DNA of 64,000 bases from an uncultured Bacteroidota bacterium (GTDB lineage: Bacteria > Bacteroidota > Bacteroidia > Flavobacteriales > Flavobacteriaceae). Positions 51,870 through 60,757 of the stretch are shown here, in pieces. Below the pieces are notes generated by a model, which saw only the letters and a program-made list of their open reading frames with translations, searched no databases and was not told the origin of the DNA. The stretch is from NCBI GenBank assembly GCA_902510475.1, contig CABXCC010000005.1, positions 1 through 64,000 on the forward strand. The letters are read 5' to 3'. The position numbers were made by a program, and so were the translations under genes. The first letter of the stretch is position 1. Each line of letters opens with the position of its first letter.

Positions 51870-53489
51870 ATGTTATCAATTGAAGAATTAAATAATTTTA
51901 AAAATCGAAATGATTTTATCAATCTTCTGAAAAAAAATTTACCTAAGAAGAGGTTTGAAAAAATTATAGTAAAATCTGATTATCATAATCAGATTATCCA
52001 ACTACAATCGGATTTAGTAAATCTCCAAAATTGGGTAAAGAAAAACAATAAAAGACTTTGTGTAATATTCGAGGGAAGAGATGCTGCAGGTAAAGGTGGA
52101 GCAATAAAAAGATTTATAGAGCATTTAAATCCGAGATATTCAAGTGTAGTTGCATTATCTGAACCAACTGAAAAAGAAAAGGGTCAGTGGTATTTTCAAA
52201 GATATTTGAGAAAAATGCCAAATACTGGAGAAATAGTCTTTTTTGACAGAAGTTGGTATAATAGAGCTATTGTAGAACCTGTAATGGGATTTTGTAATGA
52301 AAAGCAATATGATCAATTCATTAATCAGGTTAATGATTTTGAAAAAATGTTAATTGACGACGGTATAATTTTAATTAAATTATGGTTCTCAATTACCAAA
52401 GATGAACAAAGAAATAGATTTATAAAAAGGTTATCAAACCCCCTTAAAACTTGGAAGTTTAGTAAAGTTGATATGGAAGGTCAAAAGAGGTGGAAAATTT
52501 ATACAAAATATAAAGAAAACATGTTTTTGAAAACAGATTCAAATTTATCCCCTTGGAAAATCATAGACAGCAATGACAAGTTTGCAGCAAGAATTAATTC
52601 TATTAAATATGTGCTGTCAAAATTTAAAAATATTTCAGAAGGAAAAAATTTTTCTAAACAACCTAAGCCTTTAAAATCTGAAAAGCTGAAAGAGGTTTCT
52701 TTAAAGGATGTAAAAATCTTAAATAAAAATAAGTCTCTAATAAACTTACTTTCAAGAAATGACACATCACTTTCAAAAACTTTAAGATATTATAAGTATG
52801 AAAAAAATCTTTTAAAACTTCAATTAGAAATGATTAAGCTTCAAAATTGGGTTTATGAAAAAAATAAAAAGGTTATTATTGTTTGTGAAGGAAGAGATGC
52901 TGCAGGTAAGGGTGGGGCAATAAGAAGGGCGATTGAAAATTTAAATCCAAGAAAATTAAAAGTAGTTGCACTGCCTAAGCCAAGCAATGAAGAAATGGGG
53001 CAGTGGTACTTCCAAAGATATGTAGAGCAATTCCCCAATAATGGTGAAATTGTTTTTTTTGACAGAAGTTGGTATAACAGAGCAGTAGTTGAACCGGTGA
53101 ATGGATTCTGCAGTAAAAAAGATTATAATATTTTCATGAGTCATGTAAACGAATTTGAAAATATTATTATTAATAACGGAATCATATTGTTAAAATTCTA
53201 TTTTTCTGTATCAAAAGAAACACAAGCAAAAAGATTTGATGAAATTAAAAATAGTCAATTAAAGAAATGGAAATTTACTGAGGTTGATGGTAAGGCTCAG
53301 AAATTGTGGGAAAAATACTCAACTTATAAGGACAAAATGTTCAAAAAAACAAACACATCAATAGCTCCATGGAATATTATTTCAGCTGATAAAAAAATGT
53401 CCGCCAGAATAAATGCAATTAAATTGATTTTAAATAATATTCCCTATGATTCTAAAACACTTATTCACTCAGAAAAAATTAATTTCTAG
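51870..53489 (+). CDS. Double-domain PPK2-family polyphosphate kinase (polyphosphate:AMP phosphotransferase type)
   Basis: A 539-aa protein with two fused PPK2 domains, about 30-255 and 295-525. Each has a Walker A-type loop (FEGRDAAGKGGAIKRFIEHL; CEGRDAAGKGGAIRRAIENL) and a Walker B/lid region (FFDRSWYNRAIVEPVMGF; FFDRSWYNRAVVEPVNGF). Two-domain (class II) members make ADP from AMP with polyphosphate. Both catalytic loops look intact here. The 3' end overlaps truB by 4 bases, convergent. Confidence 0.9.
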   Translation: MLSIEELNNFKNRNDFINLLKKNLPKKRFEKIIVKSDYHNQIIQLQSDLVNLQNWVKKNNKRLCVIFEGRDAAGKGGAIKRFIEHLNPRYSSVVALSEPTEKEKGQWYFQRYLRKMPNTGEIVFFDRSWYNRAIVEPVMGFCNEKQYDQFINQVNDFEKMLIDDGIILIKLWFSITKDEQRNRFIKRLSNPLKTWKFSKVDMEGQKRWKIYTKYKENMFLKTDSNLSPWKIIDSNDKFAARINSIKYVLSKFKNISEGKNFSKQPKPLKSEKLKEVSLKDVKILNKNKSLINLLSRNDTSLSKTLRYYKYEKNLLKLQLEMIKLQNWVYEKNKKVIIVCEGRDAAGKGGAIRRAIENLNPRKLKVVALPKPSNEEMGQWYFQRYVEQFPNNGEIVFFDRSWYNRAVVEPVNGFCSKKDYNIFMSHVNEFENIIINNGIILLKFYFSVSKETQAKRFDEIKNSQLKKWKFTEVDGKAQKLWEKYSTYKDKMFKKTNTSIAPWNIISADKKMSARINAIKLILNNIPYDSKTLIHSEKINF

Positions 53490-54169
53490 ATTTCCCTTAT
53501 AAAATCCATTACCTTAACAGAGTCCTTTACTGAGTAATCACCAATTTTAATTCTTCTTAATTCAGAAAGATGAGCGCCAGACTTTAATTCTTTTCCAAAA
53601 TCGTGTGCTAATGATCTAATATATGTTCCCTTACTACAAGTAACATTAAATGATATTTCTGGTAGATTAAACGAGGTTATTTCAAAACTATCAATAGAAA
53701 CCTCTCTTTTGTCTATTTTTATTTCTTTTCCTTGCCTAGCAAGATTATATAATCTCACCCCGTCTTTTTTAATAGCAGAAAACATGGGGGGAGTTTGAAA
53801 AATTTTACCAACAAACTTTTTAGCGGTTTTAAGAATTAATCTTTCATCAATATGATCAATTGGATAATGAACGTTGGGTTTAGTTTCTAAATCATATGAG
53901 GGTGTTGTTGAGCCTATTGTAATTTTCCCAGTATATGTTTTATTCATTGCAGAAAAATTATTGATACTTTTTGTCATTTTCCCACAGCATATTATCAAAA
54001 GACCAGTAGCAAGCGGGTCCAGAGTTCCTGCATGACCAACTTTTATTTTTTTTATATCAAATTTTTTTTTGATTGCATATCTAATTTTATTCACAACATC
54101 AAAAGAAGTCCAATTAAGTTCTTTGTCAATTAAAATAAGCTCTCCTTCTTTGATATTTATACTCATCAA
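53486..54169 (-). CDS. truB: tRNA pseudouridine(55) synthase
   Basis: TruB makes pseudouridine 55 in the T-loop of tRNAs. The 227-aa protein has the catalytic Asp in KVGHAGTLDPLATGLL, followed by TKTYTGKITIG-like NKTYTGKITIG, QTPPMFSAIKKDGVRLYNLA, and CSKGTYIRSLAHDFG. There is no long C-terminal PUA domain, as in other Bacteroidota. It is the last gene of ftsX-DUF3098-uppP-truB. Confidence 0.95.
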   Translation of the reverse strand: MMSINIKEGELILIDKELNWTSFDVVNKIRYAIKKKFDIKKIKVGHAGTLDPLATGLLIICCGKMTKSINNFSAMNKTYTGKITIGSTTPSYDLETKPNVHYPIDHIDERLILKTAKKFVGKIFQTPPMFSAIKKDGVRLYNLARQGKEIKIDKREVSIDSFEITSFNLPEISFNVTCSKGTYIRSLAHDFGKELKSGAHLSELRRIKIGDYSVKDSVKVMDFIREI

Positions 54170-54170
54170 T

Positions 54171-54956
54171 TCACAGTAAACTAATTGAAATAATTCCTAG
54201 GGTAAAACAATAAAAACTAAAATATATTAAATTGTTATTATTTACAATTTTTAACATCAACTTACAGGCTAATAAGCCAAAAATAAAAGATGAAAGAAAG
54301 CCAATAATTAATACAGACAGATCCAATTGATTATTAAATATTTCACCTGAGAAAATATCCTTTAAAATAGCACCAAAAATCACTGGTATAACTATCAAAA
54401 ATGAAAATTTTGCGCTATCACTTTTACTATTTCCTAAAAACAGCGAGGTGCATATTGTTGCTCCAGATCTGGAAATTCCTGGAAGAATAGCAAAAGCTTG
54501 AGACAATCCAATAATTATAGCATCAGTCTTAGAAATATTTGAATTTTTTGGTTTTATTATTTTGGTTAAAAAAAGTAATATTCCAGTTATTATTAACATT
54601 ATACCTACAAGAGTAATATTTCCTGTAAATAATATTTCTATATAATCGTTCAAGGTAAACCCAATTATTCCAGCAGGAATAATTGCTATAATAATTTTGA
54701 TAATATAATTTTTACTGTCTTCAGAATTTTCTGAAAGAATACCTGTAAATAATCTCCATATTTCCTTTCTGAAAATAACAATTGTACTAAGCGCAGTGGC
54801 AAAATGTAAAATTGAAGTCATTAGAAGATTGTCCGAGGGTAATTCATTAGCACCTAATAACCTTCTTCCTATCTCTAAATGTCCACTAGATGAAACTGGA
54901 AGAAATTCAGTTAAGCCCTGAATAATCCCTAAAACAAGTGCGTCAATCTCATCCAT
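54171..54956 (-). CDS. uppP: Undecaprenyl-diphosphate phosphatase
   Basis: UppP recycles the undecaprenyl carrier for peptidoglycan and surface-polymer synthesis in the inner membrane. The 261-aa protein has about seven helices and the two signature regions LGIIQGLTEFLPVSSSGHLE near the N-terminus and AFAILPGISRSGATI in the middle. Length is normal. It ends 1 base before truB begins. Confidence 0.95.
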   Translation of the reverse strand: MDEIDALVLGIIQGLTEFLPVSSSGHLEIGRRLLGANELPSDNLLMTSILHFATALSTIVIFRKEIWRLFTGILSENSEDSKNYIIKIIIAIIPAGIIGFTLNDYIEILFTGNITLVGIMLIITGILLFLTKIIKPKNSNISKTDAIIIGLSQAFAILPGISRSGATICTSLFLGNSKSDSAKFSFLIVIPVIFGAILKDIFSGEIFNNQLDLSVLIIGFLSSFIFGLLACKLMLKIVNNNNLIYFSFYCFTLGIISISLL

Positions 54957-54962
54957 TTTAAC

Positions 54963-55199
54963 TTATTTAGATGATTTTAAAATAGCGTAAACTTGTATTC
55001 CAAATCCTATTAGAATTATAGCTGGAGCTATTCGTATTCTGGTAAAATTATATATTTCATCAGAAAAAATATTAGGATTATCACTACCTCCTCCAGACAT
55101 TAGTATAAAACCTAGAATTATAAAAAACACACCAATTAGCATTGCTCTATAATTACGCTTTCCGAATATTAATTGTTTTTTTCTCTTTTCCATTTTCAT
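54963..55199 (-). CDS. DUF3098 small membrane protein
   Basis: A 78-aa protein with a basic N-terminus (MKMEKRKKQLIFGKRNYRAM), two hydrophobic helices (LIGVFFIILGFILMSGGG; IAPAIILIGFGIQVYAIL) and the family block SDNPNIFSDEIYNFTRIRIA. The function is unknown, but it is consistently found between ftsX and uppP in flavobacteria. It overlaps the ftsX stop by 4 bases. Confidence 0.88.
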   Translation of the reverse strand: MKMEKRKKQLIFGKRNYRAMLIGVFFIILGFILMSGGGSDNPNIFSDEIYNFTRIRIAPAIILIGFGIQVYAILKSSK

Positions 55200-56059
55200 A
55201 TATCTAATTTATCTGCCTTAATTTTTAGAATATTCTGCGTTGCAAAAAATGTGCTAATGTAACTAATTGTTAAACCTAATAATACCATAAAAAAGCAAAG
55301 AATGAATATTGTTTTGGGCTCTATGTTTTTTAAAAAATTGATATTATTATCTAAATAGTTTATGATTAATATTATTAAGCTTATAGAAAGAAAGGAAGAA
55401 ATTAAACTTAAAAAAGCATTGGTTTTTAGAAAAGGTTTTCTAATGAAAGATTTTGTCGCACCAACTAACTGCATAGTCTTAATTAATTGCCTATTAGAAT
55501 AAATTGATAACCTAATTGAACTATTTATTATCAAAAATGTAATTATCAAAAAAATAGAAATTGATGGGATAAGCCAGAATGTAACCCTTTTGATATTTTC
55601 ATTTATAAGATTAATAAGGTTTTTATCATAAACAATTTCGTCAACGTATTTATTTTTTTTTATAATTTCAGAGATACTATCAATTTTTACTGCTTCAACA
55701 TATTGACTCTTAAAATTTAAATCAATAGAGTTAACCAGGGGATTATATCCCAAGTCTTGGATAAAATCTTCACCGTATTCTTCTTTCATTATTAATACCG
55801 CACTTTCTTTCGAAACGTAAGATAGTTTATCAATGTAATCACTCATTAAAAGTTCATTTTGTAATTGTGTAACCTCTATCTGCTTTACATTATCTTGGAA
55901 AAATATAGATACAGAAAAATTCTCTTTGAATGAGTTTGCAATTGAGTTTGAGCTAATCACAAATACCCCAAAAAAACCAAAAAGAAATAATACAATAGAC
56001 ATTATAATAACTATTGACATATAAGATGTAAGTAATCTTTTGTTTTTGATTTTTTTCAT
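55196..56059 (-). CDS. ftsX: Cell-division protein FtsX
   Basis: FtsX is the membrane part of FtsEX, which controls peptidoglycan hydrolases at the septum. The 287-aa protein has one N-terminal helix (about 10-33), an extracytoplasmic domain (VSIFFQDNVKQIEVTQLQNE, YGEDFIQDLGYNPLVNSID) and three C-terminal helices (about 165-280) with IYSNRQLIKTMQLVGATKSF, typical of FtsX. The ftsE gene is not adjacent. It leads the ftsX-DUF3098-uppP-truB operon and is divergent from leuS. Confidence 0.92.
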   Translation of the reverse strand: MKKIKNKRLLTSYMSIVIIMSIVLFLFGFFGVFVISSNSIANSFKENFSVSIFFQDNVKQIEVTQLQNELLMSDYIDKLSYVSKESAVLIMKEEYGEDFIQDLGYNPLVNSIDLNFKSQYVEAVKIDSISEIIKKNKYVDEIVYDKNLINLINENIKRVTFWLIPSISIFLIITFLIINSSIRLSIYSNRQLIKTMQLVGATKSFIRKPFLKTNAFLSLISSFLSISLIILIINYLDNNINFLKNIEPKTIFILCFFMVLLGLTISYISTFFATQNILKIKADKLDI

Positions 56060-56131
56060 AAATCTTAATTCTCAATAAAAGTAGTGAACAAATCAATAAT
56101 TAAAAAGATTTTCTATTCTTAGTATAAAATG

Positions 56132-56139
56132 TAAATTTG
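56132..56139 (+). promoter_or_regulatory. -7 promoter element for leuS
   Basis: TAAATTTG matches TAnnTTTG, 24 bases upstream of the leuS ATG. Confidence 0.45.
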
Positions 56140-56163
56140 TTCTTTTGGTCAATTTAATTGTTA

Positions 56164-58851
56164 ATGGAATATAATTTTAGAACTATAGAGCAAAAATGGC
56201 AAAAGTATTGGCTAGAAAATAAGATATATTCTGTTAACAACAATTCGAACTTGCCCAAATATTATGTTTTAGACATGTTCCCGTACCCTTCTGGCTCAGG
56301 ATTACATGTTGGTCATCCGCTAGGATATATTGCTTCTGATATAATTTCAAGATATAAAAGAGCCAAGGGCTTTAATGTATTACACCCAATGGGTTTTGAT
56401 TCTTTTGGACTACCTGCTGAGCAATATGCTATTAAAACAGGTCAACATCCAAAAATAACTACCGATAAGAATATCTTACGATTTAAAGATCAGTTAAACA
56501 GGCTTGGGCTTTCTTATGATTGGGACAGAGAAATAAAAACTTCTGATAGTGAATATTATAAATGGACTCAGTGGATTTTTTTAAAACTGTACAATTCATA
56601 TTTTGATAAAAAAGAAAATAAAGCGAAAAATATTTCAGAATTAACGATTCCTGATTCTCTAACAAATACTCAAAAAAATCGTTTTATTGATTCTAAAAGA
56701 TTGGCTTATGTAGACACCATTGATGTTAATTGGTGTGAAGAATTGGGTACTGTTTTGGCCAATGAAGAGGTGGTTGGAGGCTTAAGTGAAAGAGGAGGCT
56801 TTCCGGTTGTAAGAAGACCAATGAAACAATGGGTTATGAAAATAACTGAATATGCTGACAGATTAATCGAAGATCTTGATAATTTAGATTGGCCAGATTC
56901 AATCAAGGCATCACAAAAAAATTGGATTGGCAAATCAACGGGAGCTGAAATTACTTTTCAAATTGACGAAAACAATACAATTGATGTTTTTACAACAAGA
57001 CCCGATACTATTTTTGGAGCAACTTATTTAGTCATAGCACCTGAACATCCAATTCTTACAGATATTATTTCAAATGAACAAACAAAGGAAATAGAGGAGT
57101 ATTGCAAAAAAACTTCACTAAAAAGTGATCTTGAAAGACAGGAAAACCAAAAAAATAAAACAGGAGTATTTACCGGCGCCTATGCAATTAATCCCGTAAG
57201 TGAGGAAAAGATCCCTATTTGGATATCTGATTATGTACTTTTCGGATATGGTACAGGAGCAATAATGGCTGTACCTGCACACGATGAAAGAGATTTTGAG
57301 TTTGCGAAAAAATTTAATTTAAAAATCATTAAGGTAATCAAAAGTGATCAGGATTGTTATTCCGGGGCAGGTGAAATAATAAATTCATCTAACTTTAATG
57401 GCTTACCTAGTGAAGATTTTAAAAATATCATAACTACTTATTTAGAAAAAAATAAAGTAGCTAAAAAAACTACAAATTATAAGTTAAGAGATTGGATTTT
57501 TACAAGACAAAGGTACTGGGGCGAACCAATACCCATTCTACATTCTGATGAAGGAACGGAAGGACTAAAAGAAAAAGATTTGCCTCTCATACTTCCAGAA
57601 GTTGATTCTTATTTACCTACTGCTGACGGTCTTTCTCCTTTGGCTAGAAATTCTGAATGGAAATCAGTGAATATTGATGGAAAGAATTTTATTCGTGAAA
57701 CCAATACAATGCCACAATGGGCAGGATCGTGCTGGTATTATTTGAGGTTTTTAGACCCAAAAAACAACGAATCGTTTGCTTCCAAAAAAAATATTAACTA
57801 CTGGATGCCCGTTGATCTCTATATAGGAGGAGCTGAACACGCAGTTCTTCATCTTTTGTATTCTAGGTTTTGGCATAAGGTCTTATTTGATTTAGGCTAT
57901 GTAAACACATCTGAGCCCTTTAAAAAATTAGTTAATCAGGGCATGATTTTGGGAAATAGTGCATTTATATATAGAAAAATTGACGGAAAAAGTTACGTGT
58001 CAGCTGAAATAGCATCAAAATATAAGACTCAAAGAATTCATGTTGATATAAATTTTGTTAATGAAAAGAATGAACTAGACTTAGAATTATTAAAAAATAA
58101 TAATTCCGAATTTTTAAATGCTTCATTTGAATTTAATGATAAATTCTATGTCGATCGTGAAGTTGAAAAAATGTCAAAGTCTAAATATAATGTAGTAAAT
58201 CCTGATGATATTTGTGAAAAATACGGTACTGATACTTTAAGACTTTACGAGATGTTTTTGGGCCCACTCGAGCAATCAAAACCTTGGAATACAGCTGGGA
58301 TTTCTGGAGTTCATAACTTTTTAAAGAAATTTTGGAGACTGTATTTTGATACAGACTCTAATATGTTAGTTAACGATTCTGATCCCAGTGAACAAAGTTT
58401 GAAAGCTTTACATAAGTGTATAAAAAAAGTGTCAGATGATATCGAATCTTTTTCATTTAATACAGCAGTCTCAGCTATGATGATTTTAGTTAATGAATTA
58501 ACCTCTCAAAAATGCAGAAGCAGAAAAGTATTAGAGCAATTACTGTTAGTTATATATCCTTTTGCCCCTCATATTTCGGAAGAAATATGGGAAAATCTAG
58601 GAAATAAAAAATCAATCGTTTACTCAAAATATCCAGATTCCATTGAATCATTTTTACAGGACAATACAAAAATTTATCCTGTATCAATAAATGGAAAGCT
58701 AAAACATAAAATAGAATTACCTCTGAATTTAACAAAAGATCAGATTGAAGCTAGGATTTTATCTGATGAAATTATCCTTGAAAAATTAAATGGAATTGAG
58801 CCAAAAAGAATTATTATAGTCCCCGGAAAAATTATAAATTTCGTAATATGA
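56164..58851 (+). CDS. leuS: Leucyl-tRNA synthetase
   Basis: It charges tRNA-Leu with leucine. The family start MEYNFRTIEQKWQKYW fits the ATG at 56164; a TTG two codons upstream is unlikely. The 895-aa enzyme has the HIGH-type motif in GLHVGHPLGYIASD, the CP1 editing domain (TTRPDTIFGATYLV, GAIMAVPAHDERD), the signature RDWIFTRQRYWGEP, TMPQWAGSCWYYLR and the KMSKS loop EKMSKSKYNVVNPDD. A Bacteroidota-type insert lies before the KMSKS loop. Length is normal. Confidence 0.97.
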   Translation: MEYNFRTIEQKWQKYWLENKIYSVNNNSNLPKYYVLDMFPYPSGSGLHVGHPLGYIASDIISRYKRAKGFNVLHPMGFDSFGLPAEQYAIKTGQHPKITTDKNILRFKDQLNRLGLSYDWDREIKTSDSEYYKWTQWIFLKLYNSYFDKKENKAKNISELTIPDSLTNTQKNRFIDSKRLAYVDTIDVNWCEELGTVLANEEVVGGLSERGGFPVVRRPMKQWVMKITEYADRLIEDLDNLDWPDSIKASQKNWIGKSTGAEITFQIDENNTIDVFTTRPDTIFGATYLVIAPEHPILTDIISNEQTKEIEEYCKKTSLKSDLERQENQKNKTGVFTGAYAINPVSEEKIPIWISDYVLFGYGTGAIMAVPAHDERDFEFAKKFNLKIIKVIKSDQDCYSGAGEIINSSNFNGLPSEDFKNIITTYLEKNKVAKKTTNYKLRDWIFTRQRYWGEPIPILHSDEGTEGLKEKDLPLILPEVDSYLPTADGLSPLARNSEWKSVNIDGKNFIRETNTMPQWAGSCWYYLRFLDPKNNESFASKKNINYWMPVDLYIGGAEHAVLHLLYSRFWHKVLFDLGYVNTSEPFKKLVNQGMILGNSAFIYRKIDGKSYVSAEIASKYKTQRIHVDINFVNEKNELDLELLKNNNSEFLNASFEFNDKFYVDREVEKMSKSKYNVVNPDDICEKYGTDTLRLYEMFLGPLEQSKPWNTAGISGVHNFLKKFWRLYFDTDSNMLVNDSDPSEQSLKALHKCIKKVSDDIESFSFNTAVSAMMILVNELTSQKCRSRKVLEQLLLVIYPFAPHISEEIWENLGNKKSIVYSKYPDSIESFLQDNTKIYPVSINGKLKHKIELPLNLTKDQIEARILSDEIILEKLNGIEPKRIIIVPGKIINFVI

Positions 58852-58865
58852 TTTTTGGTATTTTA

Positions 58866-59330
58866 TCAAACACTTATCTGTCTATTTATTTGTTGATCTA
58901 AAGAAATATATGTTTCGGTGCGAGAGACACCTTTTATGGTTTGAATTTTTTTTGTGAGTATTTCCATTAAGTCTTCATTATCCTTACATAATAATTTTGT
59001 AAGTACACTCCAATCACCTGTTGTATAGTGACATTCTAATATTTCAGGAATTTCTTTTAGTTGATTAACTACACTTAGATTATTTGTGGCTCTATCTAAA
59101 AATATGCCTATGTAAGCCATGGTTGTAAATCCTAAAACTTTATGATTAATTTTAATACTTGAGCCTAAAATTAAATTTTGTTTTTCAAGTTTTCTTAATC
59201 TTTGATGAATAGCAGCACCTGAAATACCAATATTTTTTGCTATTTCTAGGATAGGTCTCCTGGAGTTAGACATTAACATTCTAAGGATTTGCTTATCAAT
59301 ACCGTCTAATTTTATCAGCTTATTTTTCAT
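58866..59330 (-). CDS. Lrp/AsnC-family transcriptional regulator
   Basis: A 154-aa regulator with an N-terminal helix-turn-helix (LDGIDKQILRMLMSNSRRPI, IGISGAAIHQRLRKLEKQNL) and a C-terminal RAM/AsnC effector domain (TTMAYIGIFLDRATNN, ILECHYTTGDWSVLTKLLCK, IKGVSRTETYISL). The gene starts immediately after the saccharopine dehydrogenase stop, with no gap. It probably senses lysine or a related amino acid and controls that pathway, which is inferred from position. Confidence 0.93.
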   Translation of the reverse strand: MKNKLIKLDGIDKQILRMLMSNSRRPILEIAKNIGISGAAIHQRLRKLEKQNLILGSSIKINHKVLGFTTMAYIGIFLDRATNNLSVVNQLKEIPEILECHYTTGDWSVLTKLLCKDNEDLMEILTKKIQTIKGVSRTETYISLDQQINRQISV

Positions 59331-60659
59331 TTAATACTCTTGAAAGTTTATTCCATTGGTTTCTAATTCCTTTAGAACAGGGTTGTATATTTCTCTCTCG
59401 ATTGGCGTATGAACACCTATAAGATTAATTTTATTATTTAATAAAAGAATTGAAGAAATCGCAAGGGGTAACCCAACTGTTTTAGCCATTGCGGTATAGG
59501 TTTCATCTTTTCCTTTACAAACCATTGTGGAAATAATTTTTTCTTTCCCCCCCAAACTTGTTACATATCCAAATTCATGATACATGACTATCATATCTTT
59601 GTCTTTTTTTTCTAGTTTCCATGAATCTTTTAAAATATATTCTAATATTTGAGCTGGTGATGCATTTTTTAACGGGATTTTTTTGTTTGAACTAAGAATA
59701 TCTATTTCCTTAATCTTTCCCCAGTTTTTATCACCTTTTGACACTGAAAGAACCTTCTGAAGTTTTTCCTCAATTGATAATTTATCATCATAGGGTAAAA
59801 AACAATTTACATATTCTCTATAACTCATATTTTCAGAGTTTGAAATTTTGAAACTATCATTTGTTAGTCCTAACTTAACAAACATATTCCATGAATCAGA
59901 AAAACCGACTTTTCTGATGGTTCCTCTTATCATTGTTTTGATATTGTTGAGGGAATATATTTCTCTGTATTTTAATGAATCTCGGTTAGGGTAAACTTCA
60001 AATTGACCATATTTTTCTATTTTTATTTTTTCGATATTTTTAAATAGCCTATTATATGGTATATACTTGTATTTATTATTTTCTATATATTTTGCCGGTA
60101 TACCTTGACCAGCTAAAACAACATTTCTCGGGTTCCATGTGAATTTATAATTCCATTTATTATTATCACTCTCAGGAGCAATTAGCCCTCCTGTATAAGA
60201 TTTAAAAGAGTTTATCTTAGCACCATTTGCCAATAGTTCATCTATTATTTTTTTGGCGCTCATGTGATCAATTCCTGGATCAAGCCCCATCTCATTTAAA
60301 AACAATAATTCACTTTTTTTGACATCATTTGTAAGAGTTTTCATTTCCTCACTAACATAGGAGGCGGTTAAAAGATTTCTCTTTAATTTCAGACAACTTT
60401 TTGCTAAGATAATATGAAACCTAGCCGGAAGCATTGAAATAACCAGATCAGACTCTGAAATAAATTTATCTCTTTCTTTTTCACTTGAAATATTAATTGG
60501 TGACACCTTACAGTTTTCATATTTCTGATATTTTTTTAAATGATTTGTGTCTAAATCAGCAATATGAATTAACAATTCCTCTTTTTGAGATTTATCGAGT
60601 AAATATTTAATTAAATAAGGTGAAGATTTACCAGCACCTACAATTAAAATGTTTCTCAT
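59331..60659 (-). CDS. Saccharopine dehydrogenase (LYS9-type)
   Basis: A 442-aa NAD(P)-dependent enzyme that cleaves saccharopine to 2-aminoadipate semialdehyde and glutamate, or runs the reverse, in lysine metabolism. The Rossmann motif is ILIVGAGKSSPYLIKYLL (residues 4-21). Family blocks follow: VISMLPARFHIILAKSCLK, NEMGLDPGIDHMSAKKIID, SYTGGLIAPESDNNKWNYKF and TWNPRNVVLAGQG. In flavobacteria, which make lysine by the diaminopimelate route, degradation is the likelier role. Co-transcribed with the Lrp-type regulator. Confidence 0.9.
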   Translation of the reverse strand: MRNILIVGAGKSSPYLIKYLLDKSQKEELLIHIADLDTNHLKKYQKYENCKVSPINISSEKERDKFISESDLVISMLPARFHIILAKSCLKLKRNLLTASYVSEEMKTLTNDVKKSELLFLNEMGLDPGIDHMSAKKIIDELLANGAKINSFKSYTGGLIAPESDNNKWNYKFTWNPRNVVLAGQGIPAKYIENNKYKYIPYNRLFKNIEKIKIEKYGQFEVYPNRDSLKYREIYSLNNIKTMIRGTIRKVGFSDSWNMFVKLGLTNDSFKISNSENMSYREYVNCFLPYDDKLSIEEKLQKVLSVSKGDKNWGKIKEIDILSSNKKIPLKNASPAQILEYILKDSWKLEKKDKDMIVMYHEFGYVTSLGGKEKIISTMVCKGKDETYTAMAKTVGLPLAISSILLLNNKINLIGVHTPIEREIYNPVLKELETNGINFQEY

Positions 60660-60757
60660 ACTTTGTTAATTTAATTATAATATTAGTAAATAATTATTAG
60701 TATTAATTAAATAATTTAGATTAATTTTAAATCTTATAATCTATTGAAATATCAAAT

